This document shows, one piece after another, positions 1-7,053 of a stretch of DNA of 19,356 nt. The notes under the pieces were generated by a model that was not told the origin of the DNA, did no database searches, and saw only the letters and a program-made list of their open reading frames with translations. The position numbers and the translations under genes are program-made. The stretch's first letter is position 1. Each line of letters opens with the position of its first letter. This DNA is from Lachnoclostridium sp. UBA1781 (GTDB lineage Bacteria > Bacillota > Clostridia > Lachnospirales > Lachnospiraceae), in contig DCGJ01000088.1 of assembly GCA_002315495.1 (NCBI GenBank), forward strand, positions 7,899 to 27,254, read 5' to 3'.

Positions 1-1
1 T

Positions 2-457
2 TTAGAAGTGATCCGGCATACCGTCTCCGTCATCATCCACACCATCCGGATTCACGTCGTCCGGATCCTCGCCGTCATGGTGGTGACCGCCACCCATAAT
101 GCCGTAGAATTCCTTGCCGACAACCTTCTTCTCGTTGCGGATATCCTCAACCATCTTAGAAAGAAGTCTCTTCACTTCCATCGGTTTCTTAATGTTCTTC
201 AGTTCGATGACATGATCCTGATCCACACGAACAGATACCAATACGGTACCGGTACCGCAAATCTTCTGACCAAGGGTACGAACCAAGCGAACGTCTACAA
301 TACGATACAACAGGGTTTCATCATATGTGGTGCTAAAGAAGCCCCTCTGTACATACAAATGCTCATCATCCAATTCATATTTCGTAAAGGAAAATGGGAA
401 CCAAAGCCAATGCTTCCGATCCTTCCATGCAATATCTCCCATACTCTGTGTTGCCAT
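2..457 (-). CDS. Bacterial PH domain (bPH2-like) protein with acidic His/Asp tail
   Basis: A 151-residue protein of unknown function. Residues about 15-110 look like a bacterial pleckstrin-homology fold of the YdbS/YdbT type: an aromatic WFPFSFTKY start, then ELDDEHLYVQRG, the RIVDVRLVR strand and a closing helix KPMEVKRLLSKMVEDIR. No membrane helix is visible, unlike many bPH2 proteins. The last 30 residues are unlike the rest: glycine and three histidines (GGGHHHDGED), then DPDDVN and DDDGDGMPD, which resembles calcium-binding thrombospondin type 3 or EF-hand loops. I chose the ATG at 457 because AAGGAGG lies 6 nt upstream; longer in-frame starts up to 535 lack such a site and would run into the promoter. 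The family call is reasonable. The role is unknown. Confidence 0.75.
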   Translation of the reverse strand: MATQSMGDIAWKDRKHWLWFPFSFTKYELDDEHLYVQRGFFSTTYDETLLYRIVDVRLVRTLGQKICGTGTVLVSVRVDQDHVIELKNIKKPMEVKRLLSKMVEDIRNEKKVVGKEFYGIMGGGHHHDGEDPDDVNPDGVDDDGDGMPDHF

Positions 458-506
458 ATGCTGCCTCCTTCTTGGGCTCCCCATCTCATCTCGGCCCATT
501 AAAATG

Positions 507-535
507 ATTATATGCGTTGCTTGTGTGGTTTGCAA
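507..535 (-). promoter_or_regulatory. Sigma-A promoter of the PH-domain gene
   Basis: Reading the minus strand, TTGCAA (535-530) is followed by a 17-nt spacer and a perfect TATAAT (512-507). It sits between the stop of the AEC permease gene and the PH gene and gives a leader of about 43 nt. No terminator hairpin separates it from the permease, so read-through is also possible. Confidence 0.7.
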
Positions 536-550
536 GCATTTTTCTTCTGA

Positions 551-1516
551 TTAGATAAACCCGCAGCTTCGAAGCACAAAAACGGACAACGTGATGGTTA
601 CTGACGACAACAGTGTGGACAGCGCCACAACTCCCGAGGTGAGAACTGCATCATTTTTCATGCTTTTTGCCATAATGTAGCAGGCCACCGTGGTCGGGCT
701 GGTTAACATCACCATAATCGCTACGAGCGGCGCCCCGCGAAAGCCAAACCATACCGCAAGCGGCAGGAAAATGCCCGGCCCCACCACAAGCTTCAGAAAA
801 GTCGCAATCACAGTCGGCTTAAGCTTGTTTTTCGCTTCTGCCGGCTGAAAGCCCGCACCCAAAACAAGGAGGGCAAGCGGTGTTGCAATCGCTTTAATGC
901 TATTCAGAAATTTCATCGGAATCGTCGGAATGGTGATTTTCCACATTGCAAACGGAATCGCAACAACAATCGCAAAAATCAGCGGATTGGTAATGATTCC
1001 CCAAAGAACGCTCTTCACAAGCTGTCCCTTTGTCTGCTTTTGTTCCGCTCCGGCTTCGCCGTATTTTCCACTAATCGTCATCGCAAGCACGGAGTAGATA
1101 TTATACAGCGGAACGACCGAGACAATCATAAGCGGTGCGAACCCCGCATCTCCATAAATATTCGTGCAAAATGCGACTCCAAGCACCGCAGTAGACCCGC
1201 GAAAGGAGGACATGGCAAATGCTCCGACCGACCATTTATCCTTCATCAACAAAGCCGCTCCAATCCATGCCCCGAAAAACATCACCGTAGTGGCCACGAT
1301 GCAAAATACGCTGAAACGCCAGTCAAAGGATTCCCGAATATCCGCCGTTGCAATATCTACGAAAAGTAAAATCGGAAGCGTAACCTTGAAATTGAAGCGG
1401 TCACAAACCCGAATAAAATCCTCCGTGAACATTCCAAACCGCATCAGAACAAATCCGAATACGATAATCAAAAACACCGGCACTGTCGCATTTAAACTAA
1501 AAATAAAACTGTCCAT
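551..1516 (-). CDS. AEC (auxin efflux carrier) family transporter
   Basis: A 321-residue, very hydrophobic protein with about ten membrane helices in two groups split by a hydrophilic stretch near residues 150-165 (GKYGEAGAEQKQTKGQ). The opening (VPVFLIIVFGFVLMRFGMF, then FNFKVTLPILLF) and the second-half motifs (ATPLALLVLGAGF; MVMLTSPTTVACYIMAKSM) are typical of the AEC/BART family, secondary carriers that often move malate, malonate or other small organic anions. The substrate cannot be read from sequence. It begins 15 nt after the greA stop and has no clear ribosome site of its own, so it is probably cotranscribed with greA and may depend on coupling. Length fits the family. Confidence 0.85.
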   Translation of the reverse strand: MDSFIFSLNATVPVFLIIVFGFVLMRFGMFTEDFIRVCDRFNFKVTLPILLFVDIATADIRESFDWRFSVFCIVATTVMFFGAWIGAALLMKDKWSVGAFAMSSFRGSTAVLGVAFCTNIYGDAGFAPLMIVSVVPLYNIYSVLAMTISGKYGEAGAEQKQTKGQLVKSVLWGIITNPLIFAIVVAIPFAMWKITIPTIPMKFLNSIKAIATPLALLVLGAGFQPAEAKNKLKPTVIATFLKLVVGPGIFLPLAVWFGFRGAPLVAIMVMLTSPTTVACYIMAKSMKNDAVLTSGVVALSTLLSSVTITLSVFVLRSCGFI

Positions 1517-1531
1517 ATGTCGTACCCGGAA

Positions 1532-2035
1532 TTAGTATTGGCTGATTTGATCCTCGGAATCATCCGTTGTCTTCTCCACTGTCCGAATGACAACGTAGAA
1601 GCCGTCTCCGTTTTCGGTTTCCACAAAACAGCGGTCTCCGACCTTCTTCTTGTAAATGGCCTTTCCCACCGGAGAATCAATGCTAATCAGTCGCTTGAGC
1701 GGATTGGCGCGAACCGTGGTAACGATACGGTACGTCATCTCCTTCTGCGTTTTCTCGGAAAATACAACGACCGTATTGTTCATACCAACCTGCATGTCGT
1801 TCGTTGCATCCTCAACGATGGTAGCTGTTTTAATCATATTCTTAAGATATCGGATTCGTCCGTCATTCTGGTTTCTCGCGCGCTTTGCCGCATGATACTC
1901 GAAGTTTTCGGACAAATCGCCCTGTGCCTTCGCTTCCTTCAGGTCGGTCAAAATCTCGGCGCGAAGCGTAACCTCACGATACTCAATCTCCGCCTTCATC
2001 TTATCAATATCACTTTGTGTTAATTTGTCGTACAT
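1532..2035 (-). CDS. greA: Transcription elongation factor GreA
   Basis: A 167-residue GreA/GreB factor. It enters the RNA polymerase secondary channel and stimulates cleavage of backtracked RNA 3' ends, rescuing stalled complexes. The N-terminal coiled coil (about 1-80) carries the signature GDLSENFEY at 39-47, with acidic tip residues D40 and E43 that help hold catalytic Mg. The following AAKRARNQNDGRIRYL is the second helix of the hairpin. The C-terminal FKBP-like domain ends with SPVGKAIYKKKVGD. The ATG at 2035 has AGAGG upstream; a longer reading from 2089 would start upstream of the mapped promoter's likely start site. It is slightly longer than typical GreA (about 157-160) through a short C-terminal tail. 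Confidence 0.93.
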   Translation of the reverse strand: MYDKLTQSDIDKMKAEIEYREVTLRAEILTDLKEAKAQGDLSENFEYHAAKRARNQNDGRIRYLKNMIKTATIVEDATNDMQVGMNNTVVVFSEKTQKEMTYRIVTTVRANPLKRLISIDSPVGKAIYKKKVGDRCFVETENGDGFYVVIRTVEKTTDDSEDQISQY

Positions 2036-2050
2036 AACAAAACCTCTTTT

Positions 2051-2076
2051 CTTGTTAGCCTTCACTAGGTAACAAG
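2051..2076. repeat. Inverted repeat at the greA promoter
   Basis: CTTGTTA (2051-2057) and TAACAAG (2070-2076) are perfect inverted arms with a 12-nt spacer. One arm touches the greA -10 and the dyad covers the expected start site near 2068, so it is placed like a DNA operator more than a fully transcribed hairpin. No regulator is identified. Confidence 0.4.
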
Positions 2077-2103
2077 AATAGCACATCAAAACTCGAATTT
2101 CAA
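2075..2103 (-). promoter_or_regulatory. Sigma-A promoter of greA
   Basis: Minus strand: TTGAAA (2103-2098), 17-nt spacer, TATTCT (2080-2075) preceded by TGC, an extended -10. It diverges from a near-identical promoter of the cyclase gene. Confidence 0.7.
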
Positions 2104-2177
2104 TTTTGTTTTGTCGGCTTTCCCACCATTTTCATTGTTTTTCACACTCTTTTCGTAAATCATTCACCATTGCGCAA

Positions 2178-2207
2178 TTGAAAAAGAAGGCTGGTCTATG
2201 GTATTCT
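2178..2207 (+). promoter_or_regulatory. Sigma-A promoter of the diguanylate cyclase gene
   Basis: TTGAAA (2178-2183), 18-nt spacer, TATTCT (2202-2207) with TGG directly before it (extended -10). The gene then has AAAGGAGGT at 2251-2259, 7 nt before its ATG. Confidence 0.65.
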
Positions 2208-2266
2208 ATGGTTAGTTAAAGAAGTTAATGTAGTTCTTTACGAAACGAGGAAAGGAGGTCAATCGA

Positions 2267-4213
2267 ATGGCATCGAAAAGGCAGACCATCGTTGGAGTAT
2301 GTGTCGCTTCTCTATCGCAGGAGCGCTATACCCGCTTTTTGGACGCACTCCGTGCAGAGGCGCAGCATTTTGATTACAAACTGATGATTTTCGGTTGCTT
2401 CCAAGACTTGTATGAGCGTACGCCGAACGACCTGGGCGAGAAAAGTATCTTCCAGCTTCTCCCTTACGAAAATTTTGATGCGCTGATAGTGCTAACGGAG
2501 TCCTTTAAGGACCTCAATTTCCCGAAGCAGATTGCGAGACAGGCTGCGGAGCATAATGTACCTTTGTTTTCCATCGACCGCCCGTTAGACGGTTGTATTA
2601 ATATCAGATATGGCTATGCGGATGCGTTCGCCGATATGGTGGAGCATCTCATTACCGTTCACGGATGCAGGAAGCTGAACCTGATTGCCGGCATTAAAGG
2701 CAACCCGTTTGAGCTTGAGCGCACCCAGCAATATCGTCGCGTTCTGCAAAAGCATGGTATTCCGGTAGAGGAAGAGCGCATCGGATACGGCAATTTCTGG
2801 CATGGCCCAACCTACCAGGCCGTGGATGATTTTATGCGAATGAACCTTCCGTTTCCGGACGCATTTGTCTGTGAAAATGATGCAATGGCCATTGCCGTCT
2901 GCGACCGTTTGGCCGAGTACGGCTACAGTGTCCCGGAGGATGTTCTGGTCACCGGTCTCGATGGAATCGACGAGGCAGCAAACCGCACACCGTCCATTAC
3001 GACCGCACATCAGGACACGGTGGGCAGCATCCAGAAGATTTTTGAAATATACAGTGCCATTCAAAATGGCAGGGAATATGAAACCGATGTCACCATTCCG
3101 TTCCGCGTAAGCTTCGAGCAAAGCTGCGGTTGTGTGCCGGTGGTTGCGAACGATGCCAGCAAAATTATGGCCCGTCTATCGAAGAACTGGGCCCGAATGA
3201 CCACCTACGACGAAGCGATGGACGCGATGCGTCATGAGGTTATTCGCCTTTCCTACCGCGAGATGCTGCAGCATTTGGCATCGCATATGCTTGATAATTC
3301 CTGGCTGTGTCTTCGCTCGGACTACAATTCCTCCATCGACAGTGAGGTGGATTTTGGGTCCTATGAGAGTCCAAATGCGGCCTTTACCGACCAAATGAAC
3401 TGCGTTCTGTGGAAGAACGGCGATGTAACCCTTTACAACCGATTTTATCCACTGAGCAATCTCCTTCCGGATATTGAAGAAGTCATCGCCGAGCATTCGG
3501 GACTGGTATTCGTTCCGCTTCATTTTCAGGAGAGCTGCTTCGGTTATATGGCGCTTTCACTGGATACCTTTGAGTTCAATTACGAGATTCTTGGCAAATT
3601 CAGTTCCAACTTCTGTACGATTCTGCAGGCCATCCAGCAGAAGGAACGCGTTACAATTCTGAATCGTCAGTTGGAGAGCATTAACCGAAAACTGACCGAG
3701 CTTTACTGTATGGATCCGTTAACCGGATTGTACAATCGACGCGGTTTCTACGAATATATGGATCAGCATTTCCTGGAGGATCATGGTGCGGACGACATTC
3801 TCATTCTGTTCTCCATCGATATGGATGACCTGAAAGCAATCAATGATACCTACGGGCATAAGGAGGGCGACTTCTCCCTTTGTCTGATTTCAGACTGTAT
3901 GAAGCATTTGGTTCGTCGCTATGATTCCCTTGCGGCTGCCCGCTTCGGTGGCGACGAGTTCATCGTCGCAGGTTTCTTTGAACCGCATACGCGGGCAGAG
4001 CTCGAAATCGAACGAACCTTTACCGAACAGCTGTCCTTCCTAAACACCGGTTCCGGAAAGGACTACCGGGTGGCGGCAAGCATCGGTCATGTATCCGTTC
4101 CGGTTGCCTCCTGTGATTTAGAGAGTGCAATTAACGAAGCCGACACTTTAATGTATCGTCAAAAGCAGGCCAAAAAGAAGGCCCAAAGGGAAGCGGCGGG
4201 GATTACCGAATAA
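2267..4213 (+). CDS. Diguanylate cyclase (GGDEF) with LacI-type periplasmic-binding-like sensor domain
   Basis: A 648-residue soluble protein. Residues about 8-290 match the sugar-binding core of LacI/GalR regulators (TIVGVCVASLSQERY, FDALIVLTES, VPLFSIDRPL, DAFVCENDAMAIAVCDRLAEYGYSVPEDV, TGLDGIDEA, then the terminal SCGC), yet no helix-turn-helix precedes it and there is no signal peptide. A middle region (about 300-465) looks GAF-like. A short coiled coil (about 465-482) leads into the GGDEF domain: DPLTGLYNRRGF at 483-494 and the intact active-site loop GGDEF at 561-565, so it should make c-di-GMP from two GTP. An RxxD (550-553) lies 7 residues before GGDEF instead of the canonical 5, so product inhibition at an I-site is doubtful. 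Strong ribosome site AAAGGAGGT. It ends at a clear terminator and stands alone. Confidence 0.88.
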   Translation: MASKRQTIVGVCVASLSQERYTRFLDALRAEAQHFDYKLMIFGCFQDLYERTPNDLGEKSIFQLLPYENFDALIVLTESFKDLNFPKQIARQAAEHNVPLFSIDRPLDGCINIRYGYADAFADMVEHLITVHGCRKLNLIAGIKGNPFELERTQQYRRVLQKHGIPVEEERIGYGNFWHGPTYQAVDDFMRMNLPFPDAFVCENDAMAIAVCDRLAEYGYSVPEDVLVTGLDGIDEAANRTPSITTAHQDTVGSIQKIFEIYSAIQNGREYETDVTIPFRVSFEQSCGCVPVVANDASKIMARLSKNWARMTTYDEAMDAMRHEVIRLSYREMLQHLASHMLDNSWLCLRSDYNSSIDSEVDFGSYESPNAAFTDQMNCVLWKNGDVTLYNRFYPLSNLLPDIEEVIAEHSGLVFVPLHFQESCFGYMALSLDTFEFNYEILGKFSSNFCTILQAIQQKERVTILNRQLESINRKLTELYCMDPLTGLYNRRGFYEYMDQHFLEDHGADDILILFSIDMDDLKAINDTYGHKEGDFSLCLISDCMKHLVRRYDSLAAARFGGDEFIVAGFFEPHTRAELEIERTFTEQLSFLNTGSGKDYRVAASIGHVSVPVASCDLESAINEADTLMYRQKQAKKKAQREAAGITE

Positions 4214-4248
4214 TTTTCCGTTGTTCACAAATTCAACTGCATTTTTCG

Positions 4249-4279
4249 AAAAACGAGTCTGAAAAGGCTCGTTTTTCTT
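4249..4279 (+). terminator. Rho-independent terminator of the diguanylate cyclase gene
   Basis: Stem 4249-4259 with 4266-4276 (11 bp, AAAAACGAG arm pairing with CTCGTTTTT plus two inner pairs), loop TGAAAA, then a T-rich tail. Confidence 0.85.
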
Positions 4280-4293
4280 TGAAAAGAGGGTTA

Positions 4294-4309
4294 TTGTTAA
4301 CAAATTGTT
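4294..4309. repeat. Overlapping palindromes TTGTTAACAA / AACAAATTGTT
   Basis: A perfect 10-bp palindrome (4294-4303) overlaps an 11-bp one (4299-4309), about 50-60 bp before the expected start of the candidate RNA. TTGTTAA is like half of a clostridial Rex site, but the second half does not fit that consensus. Confidence 0.3.
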
Positions 4310-4322
4310 CAAAAAACCGAAA

Positions 4323-4350
4323 TTATTCTCTCATTTATGTCGTATATAAT
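4323..4350 (+). promoter_or_regulatory. Candidate promoter of a small RNA
   Basis: A perfect TATAAT at 4345-4350 with a poor -35 (TTATTC, 4323-4328, 16-nt spacer). No gene starts downstream before the terminator at 4452-4477. Confidence 0.45.
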
Positions 4351-4356
4351 GTGAAA

Positions 4357-4477
4357 CAGAAAGAGAGGAAAAGACAAGCCTCCCACAATAAAATAGACGT
4401 TAAGAATTTTTCATATAATATTAGCCCGGTAAGCAAAACTTACTCGGGCTTCTCCTCTTTTTAGGGGAGTTTTTTTA
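4357..4477 (+). ncRNA. Candidate small structured RNA (or riboswitch-like leader) of unknown class
   Basis: The stretch lies between the cyclase terminator and the upp promoter and has its own TATAAT and its own terminator, giving a transcript of about 115-120 nt. Segment 4359-4368 can pair with 4451-4460 (9 of 10 positions counting one G-U), closing the molecule. A strong hairpin follows at 4424-4450 (AGCCCG-GTAAG with CTTACTCGGGCT, one bulge). The 3' strand of the closing stem overlaps the left arm of the terminator, so the two are mutually exclusive, as in riboswitches. I find no start codon with a ribosome site inside it. It matches no RNA class I can recall. The upp promoter lies beyond the terminator, so upp does not need this RNA for expression. 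Confidence 0.35.
4452..4477 (+). terminator. Rho-independent terminator of the candidate RNA
   Basis: CTCCTCT (4452-4458) pairs with AGGGGAG (4463-4469), with one G-U pair and loop TTTT, followed by a run of T from 4470. It precedes the upp promoter. Confidence 0.8.
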
Positions 4478-4487
4478 TTGTAATCTT

Positions 4488-4516
4488 TTGACTTTTTCTC
4501 TGAATAGGCGTATAAT
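4488..4516 (+). promoter_or_regulatory. Sigma-A promoter of upp
   Basis: TTGACT (4488-4493), 17-nt spacer, perfect TATAAT (4511-4516). It is the best promoter in the window. The expected start near 4523 gives a leader of about 66 nt. Confidence 0.85.
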
Positions 4517-4558
4517 TCTAGATTAGTTAGGAGGCGTTCGGAAACCGTTGTCCGAGAC

Positions 4559-4580
4559 CTTCCAATCAAATTATTGGAGG
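4559..4580 (+). promoter_or_regulatory. Hairpin sequestering the upp ribosome binding site
   Basis: CTTCCAAT (4559-4566) pairs with ATTGGAGG (4573-4580) over 8 bp with one G-U pair and loop CAAATT. The right arm contains the GGAGG ribosome site of upp, 8 nt before the ATG at 4589. This could tune translation; no ligand or protein is apparent. Confidence 0.45.
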
Positions 4581-4588
4581 ATATGATT

Positions 4589-5218
4589 ATGGGTAAAGTA
4601 ATGATTATGGACCATCCGCTTTTGCAGCACAAGATTGGTCTTATGAGAAGAAAGGAAACCTCTACCAAGGATTTCCGTGAGCTGGTAAACGAAGTTGCAA
4701 TGCTGATCTACTACGAAGCAAGCCGCGACCTTCCGCTCGCTGACAAGGAGATTGAAACTCCGATTTGCAAGACTACGGTTAAAGAAATTGCCGGAAAGAA
4801 GCTTTGTGTTGTTCCGATCCTTCGTGCAGGTATTGGTCTCTGTGATGGTATTCTCCAGATGAACCCAAGCGCTAAGGTTGGTCACGTTGGTTTGTATCGT
4901 GACGAAACCACACTGGAGCCGGTAGAATATTTCTGCAAGATGCCAAGTGATGCTTCCGAGCGTGATATCTTCGTTGTAGACCCGATGCTCGCAACCGGTG
5001 GCTCCGCAATTGCTGCGATTACTCTTCTTCGCAAAAAGGGCATTTCCCGTATTCGCTTCCTGTGCTTAATCGCCGCTCCGGAAGGTTTGGCTAAGCTTCA
5101 CGAGGCTTTTCCGGACGTAGACATCTACGTTGGCGCATTGGATGAGAAGTTGAATGAGAATGGATACATCGTTCCGGGTCTTGGTGATGCCGGCGACCGT
5201 ATCTTCGGTACCAAGTAA
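4589..5218 (+). CDS. upp: Uracil phosphoribosyltransferase
   Basis: A 209-residue enzyme of pyrimidine salvage: uracil + PRPP gives UMP + diphosphate. The PRPP-binding loop is VVDPMLATGGSA at about 129-140, preceded by VVPILRAGIGLCDGIL (about 74-89), both hallmarks of Upp. The C-terminal YIVPGLGDAGDRIFGTK is the uracil-binding end, complete and typical. Length matches the usual 208-210. I chose ATG 4589 since GGAGG is 8 nt upstream; the ATG at 4583 is only 2 nt from it, and a TTG at 4574 lies before it. It is monocistronic: own promoter, and a strong terminator after the stop. The neighbour RNA candidate and the ribosome-site hairpin are its possible control elements. Confidence 0.96.
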   Translation: MGKVMIMDHPLLQHKIGLMRRKETSTKDFRELVNEVAMLIYYEASRDLPLADKEIETPICKTTVKEIAGKKLCVVPILRAGIGLCDGILQMNPSAKVGHVGLYRDETTLEPVEYFCKMPSDASERDIFVVDPMLATGGSAIAAITLLRKKGISRIRFLCLIAAPEGLAKLHEAFPDVDIYVGALDEKLNENGYIVPGLGDAGDRIFGTK

Positions 5219-5232
5219 GACAAAATAAAATG

Positions 5233-5269
5233 GCGTCGCACTGAAGCGTTTCGGTGCGACGCATTTTTT
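5233..5269. terminator. Bidirectional terminator between upp and dnaB
   Basis: GCGTCGCAC with GTGCGACGC extended inward to 13 bp (5233-5245 / 5250-5262, loop GCGT). A T run follows on the plus strand, and an A-rich stretch (5222-5230) supplies the U tract for minus-strand transcripts. The dnaB stop codon lies in the T run. Confidence 0.88.
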
Positions 5270-6602
5270 ATTTCTGCAAATTAACAAATCTTGTGAGCTC
5301 ACTCTGCCATCCAAGCTTCACGGTTCCGATTGGACCGTTTCTTTGCTTCGCAATAATGATCTCGGTAATACCCTGTTGTTCGGAATCCTTATGATAATAT
5401 TCATCACGATAGATGAACATACATACGTCGGCATCCTGCTCGATTGCACCGGATTCACGAAGGTCGGAAAGCATCGGACGCTTATCGTCTCTCTGCTCTA
5501 CCGCACGGCTAAGCTGAGACAGCGCAATGACCGGACAATCCAATTCACGGGCCAACGCCTTTAAGGAACGGGAGATTTCCGAAATTTCCTGCTGTCTGGA
5601 CTCGCTCTTCTTACCGTTACTTCCGGACATGAGCTGCAGATAGTCGATAATTACAAGACGAAGACCTTTTTCCAGCTTCATCTTACGACACTTGGAACGA
5701 AGCTCAGTGATGGAGATACCCGGGGTATCATCAATCATCAAGGCCGAATCGCCGATGACACGTGCCGAACTAACCAGCTCCTGCCATTCTCCGTCATCCA
5801 GATTACCGACACGAAGCTTCTGCGCATCTACACGGGAATGCATGGAAAGAATACGGTTAACAAGCTGAACCTTCGACATTTCGAGGCTGAAGATTGCGGT
5901 CGGAATGCCGGAGCGTACAGCAATAAACTCCGCCAGGTTCAATACAAATGCGGTTTTACCCATAGACGGTCTCGCCGCAATCAGGATCAAATCCGAAGGC
6001 TGAAGACCTGCGGTTCGGTAATCCAGATCATAGAAGCCGGTAGAAATACCGGTAACATTACCACGGTTTCTCGCTGCCACTTCAATATTCTCGAGTGCCT
6101 TTACTACCACATCGTAAATCGGTGTCATCTCAGAAGTTTGCTTGGACTGTAAAATCGTAAACAAGTCCTTCTCGGCCGTACCGAAAATATCCTGCACGGG
6201 CTCTTTGTCCAGATAACATTTTTCAACTAAAGCTTCAGAGGTACGAATAAAATTACGAAGCTGTGCCTTGTCTCGAACGATTTCTGCATAGAATCGTGCA
6301 TTTGCCGACGTAGGAACGACGGCAACCAGGCTGCTGATGTAATCGTTGGTGCTCAACTCCTCCGGAACATCCTTCGAGCGCAGTTTCTCCTGAAGGGTGA
6401 CCTCGTCAACCTCACGCCCCTCCTGGTACAGTTCCACCAGAGCCTCAAAGTAAATGCCCAGCTGCTTCTCATAGAAATCGTCTTTCTTGAGAAGCTCATA
6501 TGCGGTCAGAATCGCCTCGCGGTCAATGAGCATGGAACCGATCACGGACTGCTCCGCTTCCAGGCTATGAGGCAATATCTTTTTTACAAACCCCTCATCC
6601 AT
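5268..6602 (-). CDS. dnaB: Replicative DNA helicase DnaB
   Basis: A 444-residue hexameric 5'-3' helicase that unwinds DNA at the replication fork (DnaC in Bacillus naming). The N-terminal primase-interacting domain opens with LPHSLEAEQSVIGSMLID. The RecA-like C-terminal half has Walker A ARPSMGKT (210-217, K216), Walker B LVIIDYLQLM (D320), and the conserved SQLSRAVEQRDDKRPMLSDLRESGAIEQDAD. Length and all motifs are normal, with no intein insertion. The ATG follows the rplI stop after one base (TAAGATG) and only a weak GAG-type ribosome site is visible, so translation is probably coupled to rplI. The gdpP-rplI-dnaB order is common in Firmicutes. Confidence 0.96.
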   Translation of the reverse strand: MDEGFVKKILPHSLEAEQSVIGSMLIDREAILTAYELLKKDDFYEKQLGIYFEALVELYQEGREVDEVTLQEKLRSKDVPEELSTNDYISSLVAVVPTSANARFYAEIVRDKAQLRNFIRTSEALVEKCYLDKEPVQDIFGTAEKDLFTILQSKQTSEMTPIYDVVVKALENIEVAARNRGNVTGISTGFYDLDYRTAGLQPSDLILIAARPSMGKTAFVLNLAEFIAVRSGIPTAIFSLEMSKVQLVNRILSMHSRVDAQKLRVGNLDDGEWQELVSSARVIGDSALMIDDTPGISITELRSKCRKMKLEKGLRLVIIDYLQLMSGSNGKKSESRQQEISEISRSLKALARELDCPVIALSQLSRAVEQRDDKRPMLSDLRESGAIEQDADVCMFIYRDEYYHKDSEQQGITEIIIAKQRNGPIGTVKLGWQSELTRFVNLQK

Positions 6603-6603
6603 C

Positions 6604-7053
6604 TTACTTCTCGCTTTCTACCAATACCTCAAGGTCTGCCGTTACCTGTGGGTGCAGCTTTACGCCTACGGTAAACTGACCTTCTGCCTTAATCGGATTC
6701 TTAAGCACAAGCTTCTTCTTATCAATATCAAGTCCCATCTGCTCCTTGATGGCTTCCCCGATTTCCTTTGCAGAGATTGAGCCGAAGAATCTTCCGCCCT
6801 CACCGGTCTTAATAGCAAGCTTAACCTTTCCGGCCTCAATCTGCTTTCCGAGTGCCTGAGCCGCCTCTAACTGCTCCTTCTCAAGCTTAGCCTGGGCTGC
6901 CTTCTGAAGCTTCAGGTCGTTTAATGCCTTCGGTGTTGCTTCCACACCAAGCTTCTTAGGAAGAATAAAATTACGTGCATAACCATCGCTGATTTCGATG
7001 ATTTCTCCCTTCTTTCCCTGGGACTTTACGTCCTGCAACAAAATTACTTTCAT
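6604..7053 (-). CDS. rplI: 50S ribosomal protein bL9
   Basis: A 149-residue bL9, a two-domain rRNA-binding protein at the base of the L1 stalk that affects frame maintenance. The N-terminal domain has MKVILLQDVKSQGKKGEI and the signature DGYARNFILPKKLGVEAT; a long central helix (about 40-80, rich in K, E, Q and A) links to the C-terminal domain with KTGEGGRFFGSI. Length is typical. The ATG overlaps the gdpP stop (ATGA), and AAGGAG sits inside the end of gdpP 8 nt upstream, so it is part of one operon with gdpP and dnaB. Confidence 0.97.
   Translation of the reverse strand: MKVILLQDVKSQGKKGEIIEISDGYARNFILPKKLGVEATPKALNDLKLQKAAQAKLEKEQLEAAQALGKQIEAGKVKLAIKTGEGGRFFGSISAKEIGEAIKEQMGLDIDKKKLVLKNPIKAEGQFTVGVKLHPQVTADLEVLVESEK

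Noticed and set aside
4294..4309. Rex operator before the candidate RNA
   Set aside because: Only the TTGTTAA half fits; the second half lacks TTAACAA, so I list the palindromes without naming a regulator.
4279..4464. 61-codon open frame across the region before upp
   Set aside because: It starts at a TTG with no ribosome site, runs through a promoter, two hairpins and part of a terminator, and its sequence has no domain-like pattern.
4548..4586. TTG-started 12-codon frame in the upp leader
   Set aside because: The nearest ribosome-like site (AGGAGG, 4528-4533) is 14 nt away and the frame has no other support.
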